From NCBI RefSeq assembly GCF_000145615.1, contig NC_014410.1, forward strand, positions 1,785,501 through 1,849,500: a stretch of DNA of 64,000 nucleotides, given 5' to 3'. Position numbers and translations under genes: made by a program. Numbering within the stretch: position 1 is the stretch's first letter; each line of letters opens with the position of its first letter. Below the pieces are notes generated by a model. That model was not told where the DNA came from. It ran no database searches and saw only the letters and a program-made list of their open reading frames with translations. Below, piece after piece: positions 17,510-26,430 of the stretch. The stretch comes from Thermoanaerobacterium thermosaccharolyticum DSM 571 (GTDB lineage: Bacteria > Bacillota > Thermoanaerobacteria > Thermoanaerobacterales > Thermoanaerobacteraceae).

Positions 17510-18751
17510 CTAGACTCCTCCTTTACTTAATAAAACCTTCTCACCTTTGTATATGGCAACAGAAAAAAACAGCACACTAGATAAAACCCTTAAAACCGTT
17601 GTTACATACATAAAGACTTCATATCCAATCACTTCATAAAGCCATGTTCCAAAGATTGGCGACAAAAATGCTGCAAACTGCGTTATGATGGTGTAAATTG
17701 CGATGTAATTCATCTTTTCCTTATGATCAGGCAACAGTTCCAAAAGCCAGTTTAATGACAACATAGTGTATCCTGCTGTTGCCATGCCACCATAGAAATC
17801 AATAACAGCACCTACAAATAGACTTGTAACTTTTGCCCAAAGAGCTGGAATTGTTGCTATAAGTAACGTACTTATGCTTAAAGCTATGCCATTTCCCTTT
17901 CTGTCAGCAAGTCTCGCCCACCATTTATATGTAATTATGGACCCAACAGAACCTACAATAGTGGAAATGCTCATCCACATATTATTAGCATGAAGGCTGT
18001 CAACCTTATATATTGTAAATATTGGCCATGCCATCATCCACGTAAAAGTAAATATAAATGAGGCAAGGCTAAAATAAATAAACTTCTTCGATTGCTTTAT
18101 AGCTTTTAAAGAATCTATAAATAATATAGACTTTTCCTTTTTATCCGCTACATAGTGAAACCTTGAATAATAGTACGAATCAAGTATTCCAAATATGAAA
18201 GCTATGAAGAACATTATTTGATATCCATATGGAAACTTGATTCTGTCCAGCAGCAAACCTGTTATAAAAACAGATGCAGTACCTAATAAACCTGTCCAAA
18301 TATTCCTGTCTGCAAACACTTTTCCGCGAAACTCTTCAGGAATCAAGTCACTCATAAATGACTGCCAACACATACCCGTAACAATGGCAGGTAAATTAAG
18401 TAACCCTACAAACAACACAACTGCTTCCGGTCTAAATTTGCTCATAAATGGAACCAATGCTACTAAAAGGTAAAACGCTCTTGTTATGTATTCCAAAATA
18501 TACGCAAATTTAAAAACGTTTTTAGACTTGTTGATAAAAATTGTCGCAGGCAGTATCCCAATAAGAGCCATGAGAGCCGGCAAGGAATTTATAAGGGAGA
18601 CTTCATAATTGTTAGCACCTAATTTAATCGCAAATATTCCTACGAACGGCATTATCATGTTGTACCCTATTGAAAAAGTTATGCCATTCAATAAATTCAT
18701 CTTTATGTTGTAGTTAAGATATTTGTAGACCTCCCTATTTTTAGCTGTCAT
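17510..18751 (-). CDS. MFS transporter of unknown substrate
   Basis: This 413-residue integral membrane protein has about 12 hydrophobic segments, full length for the major facilitator superfamily. The short cytoplasmic loop ADRKGNG (about 290) is a degenerate loop motif, and EEFRGKVFADRNIWTG follows the first half. It sits directly upstream of aroC (the coding regions abut), which suggests co-transcription. The substrate cannot be inferred; the closest general type is the group of uncharacterised clostridial MFS proteins. Confidence 0.75.
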   Translation of the reverse strand: MTAKNREVYKYLNYNIKMNLLNGITFSIGYNMIMPFVGIFAIKLGANNYEVSLINSLPALMALIGILPATIFINKSKNVFKFAYILEYITRAFYLLVALVPFMSKFRPEAVVLFVGLLNLPAIVTGMCWQSFMSDLIPEEFRGKVFADRNIWTGLLGTASVFITGLLLDRIKFPYGYQIMFFIAFIFGILDSYYYSRFHYVADKKEKSILFIDSLKAIKQSKKFIYFSLASFIFTFTWMMAWPIFTIYKVDSLHANNMWMSISTIVGSVGSIITYKWWARLADRKGNGIALSISTLLIATIPALWAKVTSLFVGAVIDFYGGMATAGYTMLSLNWLLELLPDHKEKMNYIAIYTIITQFAAFLSPIFGTWLYEVIGYEVFMYVTTVLRVLSSVLFFSVAIYKGEKVLLSKGGV

Positions 18752-18819
18752 GATAACCCCCCATTAATATCATTACATAACTAGATTATCATGTTTTTAT
18801 GTGGCAATCAAGAAGTAAA

Positions 18820-18847
18820 ATATCCACCAGCCTAGCCGGTGGATATT
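18820..18847 (-). terminator. Terminator hairpin after thrS
   Basis: Arms ATATCCACC and GGTGGATAT enclose a short inner GGC/GCT stem, followed by TTTTACTT on the minus strand. It closely resembles the hairpin at 1064-1087. Confidence 0.7.
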
Positions 18848-18851
18848 CTTT

Positions 18852-20756
18852 TTAAAGAGATTTATTCTTAATTTCTTCTAATATAGATGATAAAAATTCT
18901 TGCATTGATTTAGACCCGATGTCCCCATCCTTTCTAGACCTTACAGAAACATTGCCTGATTCGACTTCTTTATCACCCAGTATAAGCATATAAGGTATTT
19001 TCTGCATTTGTGCTTCTCTTATCTTATAGCCTATCTTTTCGTTTCTATCATCTAATTCAACTCTAATATCATTTTCTAAAAGTCTCTGCTGTATATTCTG
19101 GGCATATGCTAAGTGTTTATCAGAAATAGGAAGAATCCTTACTTGTACAGGTGCAAGCCATGTAGGAAATGCTCCTGCAAAATTCTCTGTAAGAATAGCT
19201 ATAAATCTTTCTATGCTGCCAAAAACAACTCTATGAAGCATGACAGGTCTGTGTTTCTCTCCATCTTGACCTACGTATTCGCAGTTAAATCTTTCTGGCA
19301 TCTGAAAATCTAGCTGTATTGTTCCGCACTGCCATGTACGCCCTATGCTATCTTTTAAATGAAAATCTATTTTAGGACCGTAAAATGCTCCATCTCCCTC
19401 ATTTACTTTGTAGTCAAGGCCTATGTGCTCCATCGCCTTAATCAACGCGTTAGTTGCAAGTTCCCAGTCTTCATCGGAGCCTATGGAATTTTCTGGCCTT
19501 GTAGAAAGCTCTACAAAATAATCAAATCCGAATATCTTGTAGAAATAGTCAATAAGTTTTATTACGCCTAAAATCTCTGACTCTACTTGATCAGGCGTCA
19601 TGAATAAATGGGCGTCATCTTGTGTAAAGCTTCTTACCCTCATAAGGCCGTGGAGCGCACCGGAAAGTTCATGTCTATGGACCAATCCAAGCTCGCAAAG
19701 CCTAAGTGGGAGATCCCTGTAGCTGTGCATAGTTGAATTGTACACAAGCAAAGCTCCGGGGCAATTCATTGGCTTTATAGCGTAATCCTCACCATCGATT
19801 TTTGTAAAATACATGTTTTCTTTGTAGTGATCCCAATGTCCTGATCTGTGCCATAGTTCTTCATTTAATATGATAGGTGTCTTTATTTCAAGATAACCTC
19901 TTTTTGCATGTTCTTTTCTCCAGAAATCTTCTAATATATTTCTTATAACCATTCCTTTTGGATGGAAAAATGGAAAACCAGGCCCTTCATTGTGAATACT
20001 AAAAAGGTCTAGTTCTTTTCCTAATTTCCTGTGATCTCTCTTTTTTGCTTCTTCCAGCATATTTAAGTATTCATCCAGCATGCTTTTTTTAGGGAAGCTT
20101 ATGCCGTATATCCTCTGAAGCATTTTATTGTGCTCATCGCCTCTCCAGTAAGCACCTGCTACAGAAAGAAGCTTTATTGATTTTACCATCCCTGTGCTGG
20201 GAAGGTGTGGTCCTGCACAAAGATCTGTAAATTCCCCTTGCCTGTAAAAAGATATGACTGCATCTTCAGGCAAATCTTTTATAAGCTCTACCTTGTATGG
20301 TTCACCTTTTTCATCCATGAATTTTATAGCTTCTTCTCTAGGCAGAACAAACCTCTCCAGTTTTAAATCTTCTTTTATGATTTTATTCATCTCTTCTTCT
20401 ATTTTAGAAAAATCGTCAACTGTAAATGGCTCATCAACATCAAAATCATAGTAAAATCCGTTGTCAATGGCAGGACCTATTGTAAGCTTCACATCTTTAT
20501 AAAGTCTCTTAATTGCCTGCGCCATTATGTGTGATGAAGTATGCCAATATATCTTCTTTCCATCTTCATCATCAAACGTCAATATCTCCAATTTGCCGTC
20601 TTCATTTATAGGCGTAAAAAGCTCCACAATCTTCCCATTAAACTTGCCTCCAACAGCTTCCTTTGCAAACCTTTGGCTCAAACTCTTGGCTATTTCGTAC
20701 ACATTCTTACCATTTTCAAATTCTTTCTCTGTTCCATCTTTTAAAATTATCTTCAT
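18852..20756 (-). CDS. thrS: Threonine--tRNA ligase
   Basis: This 634-residue class II synthetase shows TGS (1-60), a second additional domain with the editing site (HTSSHIMAQAIKRLY, DLCAGPHLPSTG), a catalytic core (HPKGMVIRN, MNCPGALLVYNS, RVRSFTQDDAHLF, MLHRVVFGSIERFIAIL) and a C-terminal anticodon-binding domain. The zinc ligand Cys lies in MNCPG. It starts behind GGAGG, with a T-box leader upstream, and is a single-gene transcript. Confidence 0.97.
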   Translation of the reverse strand: MKIILKDGTEKEFENGKNVYEIAKSLSQRFAKEAVGGKFNGKIVELFTPINEDGKLEILTFDDEDGKKIYWHTSSHIMAQAIKRLYKDVKLTIGPAIDNGFYYDFDVDEPFTVDDFSKIEEEMNKIIKEDLKLERFVLPREEAIKFMDEKGEPYKVELIKDLPEDAVISFYRQGEFTDLCAGPHLPSTGMVKSIKLLSVAGAYWRGDEHNKMLQRIYGISFPKKSMLDEYLNMLEEAKKRDHRKLGKELDLFSIHNEGPGFPFFHPKGMVIRNILEDFWRKEHAKRGYLEIKTPIILNEELWHRSGHWDHYKENMYFTKIDGEDYAIKPMNCPGALLVYNSTMHSYRDLPLRLCELGLVHRHELSGALHGLMRVRSFTQDDAHLFMTPDQVESEILGVIKLIDYFYKIFGFDYFVELSTRPENSIGSDEDWELATNALIKAMEHIGLDYKVNEGDGAFYGPKIDFHLKDSIGRTWQCGTIQLDFQMPERFNCEYVGQDGEKHRPVMLHRVVFGSIERFIAILTENFAGAFPTWLAPVQVRILPISDKHLAYAQNIQQRLLENDIRVELDDRNEKIGYKIREAQMQKIPYMLILGDKEVESGNVSVRSRKDGDIGSKSMQEFLSSILEEIKNKSL

Positions 20757-20785
20757 ATCTTGTCCTCCTTTATAATTTTTTAAAC

Positions 20786-20999
20786 TAAAAAAACCTCACG
20801 CCAAAAGAGGCAGAGGTTCTGCGGTTCCACTCTTATTTATACTCGAAATTATAACGGTATTACCGATCGGATTCATCACCCGCAGCTCAAAGGTGGTCTT
20901 CGATATCAAAAATATTTGAATGATTTCAGCCTTAGTCATTCAATCTCTTTGATATTTTTAGATATCTACTTTCCTTCTCATTGCCGAAATATTGATTTT
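20786..20999 (-). ncRNA. T-box leader (tRNA-Thr sensing) of thrS
   Basis: The T-box sequence AGAGTGGAACCGCAG (about 20819-20833, minus strand) is followed by a terminator with CCTCTGCC and GGCGTGAGG arms and seven T (20786-20815). Stem I lies upstream; an ACC in AAGACCACC (about 20892-20900) is a plausible Thr specifier. Confidence 0.92.
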
Positions 21000-21004
21000 T
21001 TATT

Positions 21005-21033
21005 ATTATATAATTGATAATAAAACTTGTCAA
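21005..21033 (-). promoter_or_regulatory. Sigma-A promoter of thrS
   Basis: TTGACA (21028-21033) and TATAAT (21005-21010) are separated by 17 nt: a consensus promoter at the 5' end of the T-box leader. Confidence 0.88.
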
Positions 21034-21037
21034 TAAT

Positions 21038-21637
21038 CTACAACAATCTTACTACAAATGCCTGTAGAATACCTATTATAAAGCCTAAAACCCCTCCTAG
21101 CACTACAATCATCTTTAATTCTTTATTGGAAACGTTCAGAATGATCTTTTCAAGTTTTTTAAGCTCAAAAAGCTTTATCTTTTCCTCAACTATTCCTGCT
21201 ATATCAACTTTTTCAGACATATCGTTTAGCATGGTTGCAGCAGATTCATCTATAAATTTCTCGGCTTCTTTATTTACAATACCACCTACGTAATTGACAA
21301 TCATTGCTTTTAATGACTTCGGTATAAATGATGGCATATTGTTTTCTACAGCATTGCCTATACCACTTAGTAATCTATCTAAAATATACTGCCGATTCTC
21401 ATCGTTTAAAAGCTTATCCCAGATATCGTCTATTGATACAAGCTCATTTTCCACAACTTTGCCTATAGACGCTGCAATCTCATCTCTCCTTCTTGGTATA
21501 AGCCCTTGAATAGAAATCCCAAATATTTTTACTGGCTCAATAGGCCTAAAAAGCATGACGACAGCTATATAATTCGTTATCCATCCAATAGCTGCCCCAA
21601 CAAGCCCTAAAAACATCATTTGTATAAAAAAATGCAT
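21038..21637 (-). CDS. DUF445 family membrane protein
   Basis: This 199-residue protein has a hydrophobic N-terminal segment (FLGLVGAAIGWITNYIAVVM, about 8-27) and a hydrophobic C-terminal segment (MIVVLGGVLGFIIGILQ), with a mostly helical charged region between them. IGWITNYIAVVMLFRP and GLIPRRRDEIA are hallmarks of DUF445 (YheB-like). The family's function is unknown. It is short compared with the roughly 400-residue members but resembles the compact clostridial form. The thrS promoter begins inside or next to its 3' end. Upstream it is followed by ytxC on the same strand. Confidence 0.82.
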   Translation of the reverse strand: MHFFIQMMFLGLVGAAIGWITNYIAVVMLFRPIEPVKIFGISIQGLIPRRRDEIAASIGKVVENELVSIDDIWDKLLNDENRQYILDRLLSGIGNAVENNMPSFIPKSLKAMIVNYVGGIVNKEAEKFIDESAATMLNDMSEKVDIAGIVEEKIKLFELKKLEKIILNVSNKELKMIVVLGGVLGFIIGILQAFVVRLL

Positions 21638-21691
21638 TTAATCACCTCAACAAAATAGCCTAAATATATAATAGCAGATTTTATACAATAA

Positions 21692-21714
21692 TAAAACCCA
21701 GCAACCGCTGGGCA
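21692..21714 (-). terminator. Terminator of ytxC
   Basis: Perfect arms CCCAGC/GCTGGG with a short loop, followed by TTTTATTATT on the minus strand, directly after the ytxC stop. Confidence 0.85.
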
Positions 21715-22593
21715 TTATTCCCTTGCTTCATGTGCAGCACATAAGCTGCAGCCATTACATATAAATACCCTGTCTGAAAAAATTTTTTCTACAGTATCAA
21801 GGACTTCTTTGTTTTTTATATTATTTGCAAAATGGATATAGATTTTAGCTGGTGCCATAGCTATTAAAGTGCTTATAAGCATATCATCATCGCTTAATTC
21901 GCCACCGCTAAACTCAATAGTTATATCGCTTAAAAATTTCCCTGTTATTGGGTTATTATCCTTATCGAAAAACCTAAACTTACCGCCTTTATCAACAAGA
22001 ATATTCAAAACATCTATTTTAGAATCCTGCAGTTCAACAAAATACTTTAAAAGTCCTATAAATTCATCGTACTCCTTCTGCATCAAGTACTCATCAACTG
22101 CTCTATCCACAACTTCACTTAGCTCTCCAATAAAGTCCCGAAGCCTAAAATTAACAAATCCCTCTATGTCTATGGTTTCATTATCCTTTAAAAAATCCTC
22201 TATTTCTATAAATATTTTTTCTTTCTTCACTAATTTAAATGTTTCTCTATTTACATCGTTATCTAAAATACTGTTTGCTATGTTGGCAATCTTTTGCTTT
22301 TCATCAGAATTAAAATAATAATAATATTTATCTATAATCTTTTTTATCAGTTTCTTGTCAATTTGATTTACTATTATATCTGAAATAATATCTGATATAT
22401 GCTGTCTTATTTTGCTTATATTTTTATATGATGCTTTATCTTCTACATCAATATTGAAAAACGTTATATTGCCACGATTATCTAAATTCACATTAACGTC
22501 TATACCTTCTGTTTTCATGTCTTTCAAGCCATGCTTTAAAAAGTCACTGCCATTTTTTAACGCATTTGGGATACCGATAGACAAAAGCTGCAT
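21715..22593 (-). CDS. ytxC: Putative sporulation protein YtxC
   Basis: This 292-residue protein is found in endospore formers and annotated as sporulation-related; its role is unknown. It has no membrane segment. Recognisable features are the central FVNFRLRDF segment and the DEYLMQKEYDEFIGLLKYFV region, and the C-terminus carries a CNGCSLC cluster that could bind metal. I prefer ATG 22593 to the in-frame GTG 22602, since GAAGGGAG then has a better spacing. It is close to thrS, as in other clostridia. Confidence 0.78.
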   Translation of the reverse strand: MQLLSIGIPNALKNGSDFLKHGLKDMKTEGIDVNVNLDNRGNITFFNIDVEDKASYKNISKIRQHISDIISDIIVNQIDKKLIKKIIDKYYYYFNSDEKQKIANIANSILDNDVNRETFKLVKKEKIFIEIEDFLKDNETIDIEGFVNFRLRDFIGELSEVVDRAVDEYLMQKEYDEFIGLLKYFVELQDSKIDVLNILVDKGGKFRFFDKDNNPITGKFLSDITIEFSGGELSDDDMLISTLIAMAPAKIYIHFANNIKNKEVLDTVEKIFSDRVFICNGCSLCAAHEARE

Positions 22594-22647
22594 TTTTCTC
22601 ACTCCCTTCGTTAGTAGTATGTGCCTTAATATTTTTTCTTTGCATCA

Positions 22648-23388
22648 TTAGTAGAGTGGAATAATGGAACCAATGTCTTTTACTTCACCAGATGTTAAAA
22701 AAAGTACTTCCTTGTTTTTATATTTCAAAAAATCAATTATTTTCATATAGTTCCTGTGAAATCTTAAATCGCCAGCAACACAAAAAACATCTTTATCAAT
22801 CAAACCAGATGCTCCTCCAATAAAGCCGTATTCAAATCCATATAATTTTATATCACCTTGTTCTATCAAAAGGCAATCAAATCCTTTCTTAACCGCCGTT
22901 TTAAAAATTCCTGCATCCGATGTAATAAAGCTGTATTCATCAACAATGGCAATATTGCATTTAGTATATCCTTGATTTACGTGGATAAACTTTACACCTT
23001 TTTCTTCCAGCATTTTTCTTAATATTGGATCAGTGTATTTTAAGTTGTGGAATGCATAATCACCTAATCTTGCTACATTATATGCTATATTGCCGGGATA
23101 GTTTCTACTTAACATAGTTTGTCCAAATTTAACGTCTAAATTTAAATCTCTCAATTTATCTACAAAATGTTTATTTACATCAGGAGCGATGATTATATGG
23201 CCATCACCTGCATTATGCAATATTATATCAGGATGGAAAGATATAGCTTCATAAAGTGAATTGTGTTTTTCTGTCATTATAGCCTTTATACCTAAACTAT
23301 TTAATGTATATGCTATTTCCATTTGCCTTCCATCTACCACCACAGCTTTTACTTTCCTATCAGGCACATAAGGGTATTTCAAAAACAA
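22648..23388 (-). CDS. Uncharacterised protein, possibly DUF6873 (GME-fold)
   Basis: This 246-residue soluble protein has no recognised catalytic motif that I can name with certainty. Sequence style (alternating beta strands with DGRQMEIAYTLNSLGI, ILHNAGDGHIIIAPDVN, GFIGGASGLID and CVAGDLRFH) recalls the guanidino-group-modifying enzyme-like DUF6873 family of clostridia, which I recall from memory. Conserved-looking polar residues are N and D in HNAGDGH, D in ITSDAGIF and H in DLRFH. It lies between ytxC and a GGDEF response regulator on the same strand but has its own spacing on both sides. Confidence 0.6.
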   Translation of the reverse strand: MFLKYPYVPDRKVKAVVVDGRQMEIAYTLNSLGIKAIMTEKHNSLYEAISFHPDIILHNAGDGHIIIAPDVNKHFVDKLRDLNLDVKFGQTMLSRNYPGNIAYNVARLGDYAFHNLKYTDPILRKMLEEKGVKFIHVNQGYTKCNIAIVDEYSFITSDAGIFKTAVKKGFDCLLIEQGDIKLYGFEYGFIGGASGLIDKDVFCVAGDLRFHRNYMKIIDFLKYKNKEVLFLTSGEVKDIGSIIPLY

Positions 23389-23411
23389 TTTATGACCTCC
23401 TACCTAAGCAT

Positions 23412-23440
23412 AAAAAATTAGCATACTAACCGTATGCTTA
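23412..23440 (-). terminator. Terminator of the GGDEF response regulator gene
   Basis: The arms AGCATAC and GTATGCT surround a 5-nt loop and are followed by AATTTTTT on the minus strand. The hairpin overlaps the stop codon of the regulator gene. Confidence 0.8.
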
Positions 23441-24370
23441 ACTTTTCCTTCTATCTTTCAAATATTTGCTTCCCTCCATAGACTTCAATTTTCTTTTTAT
23501 CTCTGCAGCTACAGCACTTATCTGAAGCTCATTTTCAAATTTCCTATTTTCATTAGTAACAACCGCTATTGATATAGAAACAAATGGAAATCTCTGTATC
23601 TCACCGCGCCTATTTATAACTTCTATATAGCCATTCGCCACATCTTCATCGTCATAATACCTTTTTATGTCTTCATCAAAATTATTTATTATATAATTGC
23701 ATATACATTCGACTCTATCAGGTGTAGTGATAATGATGAAGTCGTCACCGCCAATGTGTCCCAAAAAATCATTTGTATTTCCAAATTTAAAAAGCGCATC
23801 TTTTAATATCCTTGATGTCTGTTTTATTATCTTATCTCCACGTGAAAAACCATAATAATCATTGTAAGCCTTAAAATTATCCAAATCAATGTAGAGAACT
23901 GCATATAGAGATCCGCTTTTTATACGCCTTCTAATTTCATATTTGATATCTATATTCCCTCTTAAACCTGTTAAAGGATTGGCCATTCTATTATGCTCGA
24001 TTCTTTGAAAGAGGTTCTTGACTTGTGCGAGAAGTTCTTTCTCATTGAAAGGCTTTGTTATATAGGCATCAGCACCAAGCTCCAACCCATGTATCTTTTC
24101 TTCAAAATCATCACTTGAAGTCAAAAGAATCACTGGTACCAATTGATTTTCCTCTTCATCCCTCAAAATCCTCAATAAGTCAAACCCACTTAACCCTGGC
24201 ATGACAACATCTAATATAATCATATCCGGTAATATCAGCCTATATAGCTTTAAAGCCTCGTCACCGTCTTGCGACTCGTAAATTTTATATCCGGCACCGC
24301 TGAGAATGTTTTTTAGAATGGTTCTGCTAAACTTATCATCATCTACGATCAGTATACTTTTTTCATTCAC
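23438..24370 (-). CDS. Response regulator with diguanylate cyclase (GGDEF) domain
   Basis: This 310-residue protein has a CheY-like receiver (about 1-122; VDDDKFSR, phospho-acceptor Asp in IILDVVMPGLSGFD, Lys in YITKPFNEKE) and a GGDEF domain (about 135-300). The active-site loop reads GGDDF instead of GGDEF, with an aspartate replacing the glutamate, but DLDNFKAYNDYYGF is normal. Synthesis of cyclic di-GMP is therefore plausible but not certain. There is no obvious RxxD I-site. GTG 24370 is preferred because GGGGGA sits 6 nt upstream; the ATG at 24400 would add ten unusual residues. No sensor kinase is adjacent. Confidence 0.85.
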   Translation of the reverse strand: MNEKSILIVDDDKFSRTILKNILSGAGYKIYESQDGDEALKLYRLILPDMIILDVVMPGLSGFDLLRILRDEEENQLVPVILLTSSDDFEEKIHGLELGADAYITKPFNEKELLAQVKNLFQRIEHNRMANPLTGLRGNIDIKYEIRRRIKSGSLYAVLYIDLDNFKAYNDYYGFSRGDKIIKQTSRILKDALFKFGNTNDFLGHIGGDDFIIITTPDRVECICNYIINNFDEDIKRYYDDEDVANGYIEVINRRGEIQRFPFVSISIAVVTNENRKFENELQISAVAAEIKRKLKSMEGSKYLKDRRKS

Positions 24371-24524
24371 ATTACTTCCCCCAAAAATTTTTTCACCCAT
24401 ATATTATATTTCCGTTTGATAAGAATGATTCGCACCAAATGTAAATTAAAAAAATAATAACCAATATATTACATCACTAATAAATTATAATATTGAAAGC
24501 AGCAATAGTCAATAAAATATAAAT

Positions 24525-24554
24525 AAAATGGCAGATTCTGTGCTCTGCCATTTT
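24525..24554 (-). terminator. Terminator of the beta-glucosidase gene
   Basis: Perfect 11-bp arms AAAATGGCAGA and TCTGCCATTTT with an 8-nt loop lie just past the stop codon. Confidence 0.9.
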
Positions 24555-24583
24555 AACACATACATAATATTAATTTTCCGCGG

Positions 24584-25918
24584 TTAAATGGTCCTAGTGG
24601 AAATAAGATTCTTGTACCACAATGCGCTATCTTTCAATATCCTTTTCTCTGTTTCATAATCTACATATACTATTCCAAACCTCTTTGAATAACCATGAGC
24701 CCATTCAAAATTGTCCATCAATGACCACACAAAATATCCCCTCAAATTTCCTCCATCGTCTATGAAACGCTTAGCCTGTTTAAAATGTTTCTTCAAAAAC
24801 TCGACCCTTTTTTCATCATGGACGTGTCCATCATCTGATACCACATCTTTATAGGCAGCACCATTTTCTGTAATATATAATGGCAAATCAAAAGTATATT
24901 CATTTTTCAATCTCATCAATATATTGTAAAGTGATTCAGGATAAACCTCCCATCCCATCTCAGTTTTTTCATTATCAACATCTATTTGCTCAGCATTTAA
25001 AATACCGTCATTGCCTTTCTTAACAACAGCTCTAGTATAATAATTGACGCCAAGAAAATCTAATTTCTGTGAAATCCGTTTTAAATCGCCATCTGTTATA
25101 AAATCAGTCTTTGCATATTTACCAAATAACTCCAGCATATCCTTTGGATATTCACCTTTAAATATCGGATCTAAAAACCATCTGTTTTGGAATCCATCAG
25201 CTATTCGAGCGGCAGCTTTATCCTCAGGACTATCTGTAGCTGGAAATACTTCATTTAAATTTAGTGTTATACCTATTTTAGAATCACTTGAATTTATGTC
25301 TCTGAATATTTCTACAGCCTTGCCATGTGCAAGCAAAAGGTTGTGTGAAACTAAAACTGCTTCTCCCAAGTCTTTGTGTCCAGGAGCGTGCTCACCTATA
25401 AAGTATGATAAGAATGATGAACACCAAGGCTCATTTAAAGTTATCCAATTTCTTATGTACCCGCCAAGCTCGTTAAAAAGCTTTGATACATATTCGCCAA
25501 ACCAATCTACAACTTCTCTATTAAGCCATCCACCTAAATCATCAGCCCATTGAGGCAAATCCCAATGATAGATTGTGACAAATGGTTTTATATCATTTTT
25601 AAGGAGCTCATCTGTCAGCCTCTTATAAAAATCAATGCCTTTTGGATTGTAATGACCTTTCTCTGGAAAAATTCTAGGCCATGCAATAGAGAATCTATAA
25701 GCTTCAATGCCTAAGTCTTTCATCATCTTTACATCATCTTTGTAAAGATGATAGTGATCACAAGCCACATCGCCATTGTGGCCTTTGTATACCTTTCCAT
25801 CCTGCCTGCAAAACGTATCCCAGATTGACATACTCCTGCCATCCTCATTGTAAGCACCTTCAACTTGATATGAAGCTGTTGCTACTCCAAATAAAAAGTC
25901 CTTGTTAAAGTCCGACAT
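24584..25918 (-). CDS. bglA: GH1 family beta-glucosidase
   Basis: This 444-residue cytoplasmic glycoside hydrolase is the standard GH1 length. It begins FNKDFLFGVATASYQVEGAY, the N-terminal GH1 signature. The acid/base is E163 in TLNEPW and the nucleophile E351 in YITENG. HWDLPQWADDLGGW and WSLMDNFEWAHGYSKRFGI are also conserved. It is expected to hydrolyse cellobiose and other beta-glucosides, but 6-phospho specificity cannot be excluded from sequence alone. The N-terminal RBS is GGAGGG. It is monocistronic, with no PTS or regulator next to it. Confidence 0.94.
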   Translation of the reverse strand: MSDFNKDFLFGVATASYQVEGAYNEDGRSMSIWDTFCRQDGKVYKGHNGDVACDHYHLYKDDVKMMKDLGIEAYRFSIAWPRIFPEKGHYNPKGIDFYKRLTDELLKNDIKPFVTIYHWDLPQWADDLGGWLNREVVDWFGEYVSKLFNELGGYIRNWITLNEPWCSSFLSYFIGEHAPGHKDLGEAVLVSHNLLLAHGKAVEIFRDINSSDSKIGITLNLNEVFPATDSPEDKAAARIADGFQNRWFLDPIFKGEYPKDMLELFGKYAKTDFITDGDLKRISQKLDFLGVNYYTRAVVKKGNDGILNAEQIDVDNEKTEMGWEVYPESLYNILMRLKNEYTFDLPLYITENGAAYKDVVSDDGHVHDEKRVEFLKKHFKQAKRFIDDGGNLRGYFVWSLMDNFEWAHGYSKRFGIVYVDYETEKRILKDSALWYKNLISTRTI

Positions 25919-25992
25919 TTCAAACCCTCCAAAAAAATATTATCTAAGGTGATTATACCATATATTTACTTCTCATTAAAGAAATATCGTGA

Positions 25993-26027
25993 AAAAAATT
26001 TGGGTATATACCATTACGTACATACCC
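25993..26027 (-). terminator. Terminator of the ferredoxin gene
   Basis: The arms GGGTATGTAC and GTATATACCC are followed by AAATTTTTTT on the minus strand. Confidence 0.75.
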
Positions 26028-26069
26028 TTCTTATTTCTTAATTCTATTTTAATCTAACTAGATACTTAT

Positions 26070-26273
26070 CTATGCATTAACAAGTTTTATTGCACCATGT
26101 GGGCAGTATCTGGTACATACCCCACACCCAGTACATTTATCTTTATCAACATTTATTTCTACCTGAAATAAGCCTTTTCTTTCTAATTTAAAAGCGCCAA
26201 ACTTGCAGCTGCGACTTGCCGGGCAAAATGGTGATCTATCACAAATATTCTGATCTACATATGCATACCTCAT
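26070..26273 (-). CDS. Small 4Fe-4S ferredoxin-like protein
   Basis: This 67-residue protein has one classic cluster motif, CTGCGVCTRYCP (C-x2-C-x2-C-x3-CP), near the C-terminus. An N-terminal Cys-rich segment, CDRSPFCPASRSC, has spacing unlike a normal ferredoxin. The second set may hold a variant cluster or none. Similar short proteins occur widely in clostridia. It should act as an electron carrier in the cytoplasm; partner enzymes are not visible nearby. It is monocistronic, with its own consensus promoter and a CsoR-like operator in the early transcribed region, which suggests control by copper, sulfide or a related stress. Confidence 0.85.
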   Translation of the reverse strand: MRYAYVDQNICDRSPFCPASRSCKFGAFKLERKGLFQVEINVDKDKCTGCGVCTRYCPHGAIKLVNA

Positions 26274-26319
26274 ATCATTTCCTCCTTTTAACTTTTTATC
26301 TGCGTCTGCGGTATATATT

Positions 26320-26338
26320 TATACCCCCCTATGGTAAT
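26320..26338. promoter_or_regulatory. Candidate CsoR/CstR-type operator
   Basis: TATACCCCCCTATGGTAATA (26319-26338) is an imperfect palindrome with a C-tract, TACC..GGTA. It resembles operators of CsoR-family copper or persulfide repressors. It lies a few bases downstream of the ferredoxin promoter's start site. The regulator is not in the window. Confidence 0.5.
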
Positions 26339-26350
26339 AGGACTGTCTAC

Positions 26351-26380
26351 ATTATACATTTATCCAAGTTCATTTGTCAA
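26351..26380 (-). promoter_or_regulatory. Sigma-A promoter of the ferredoxin gene
   Basis: TTGACA (26375-26380) and TATAAT (26351-26356), both consensus, are separated by 18 nt. Confidence 0.85.
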
Positions 26381-26430
26381 GAATTTTTTATCTTAACATA
26401 GGAAACCATCGTGATGTGAAAATAATTATT

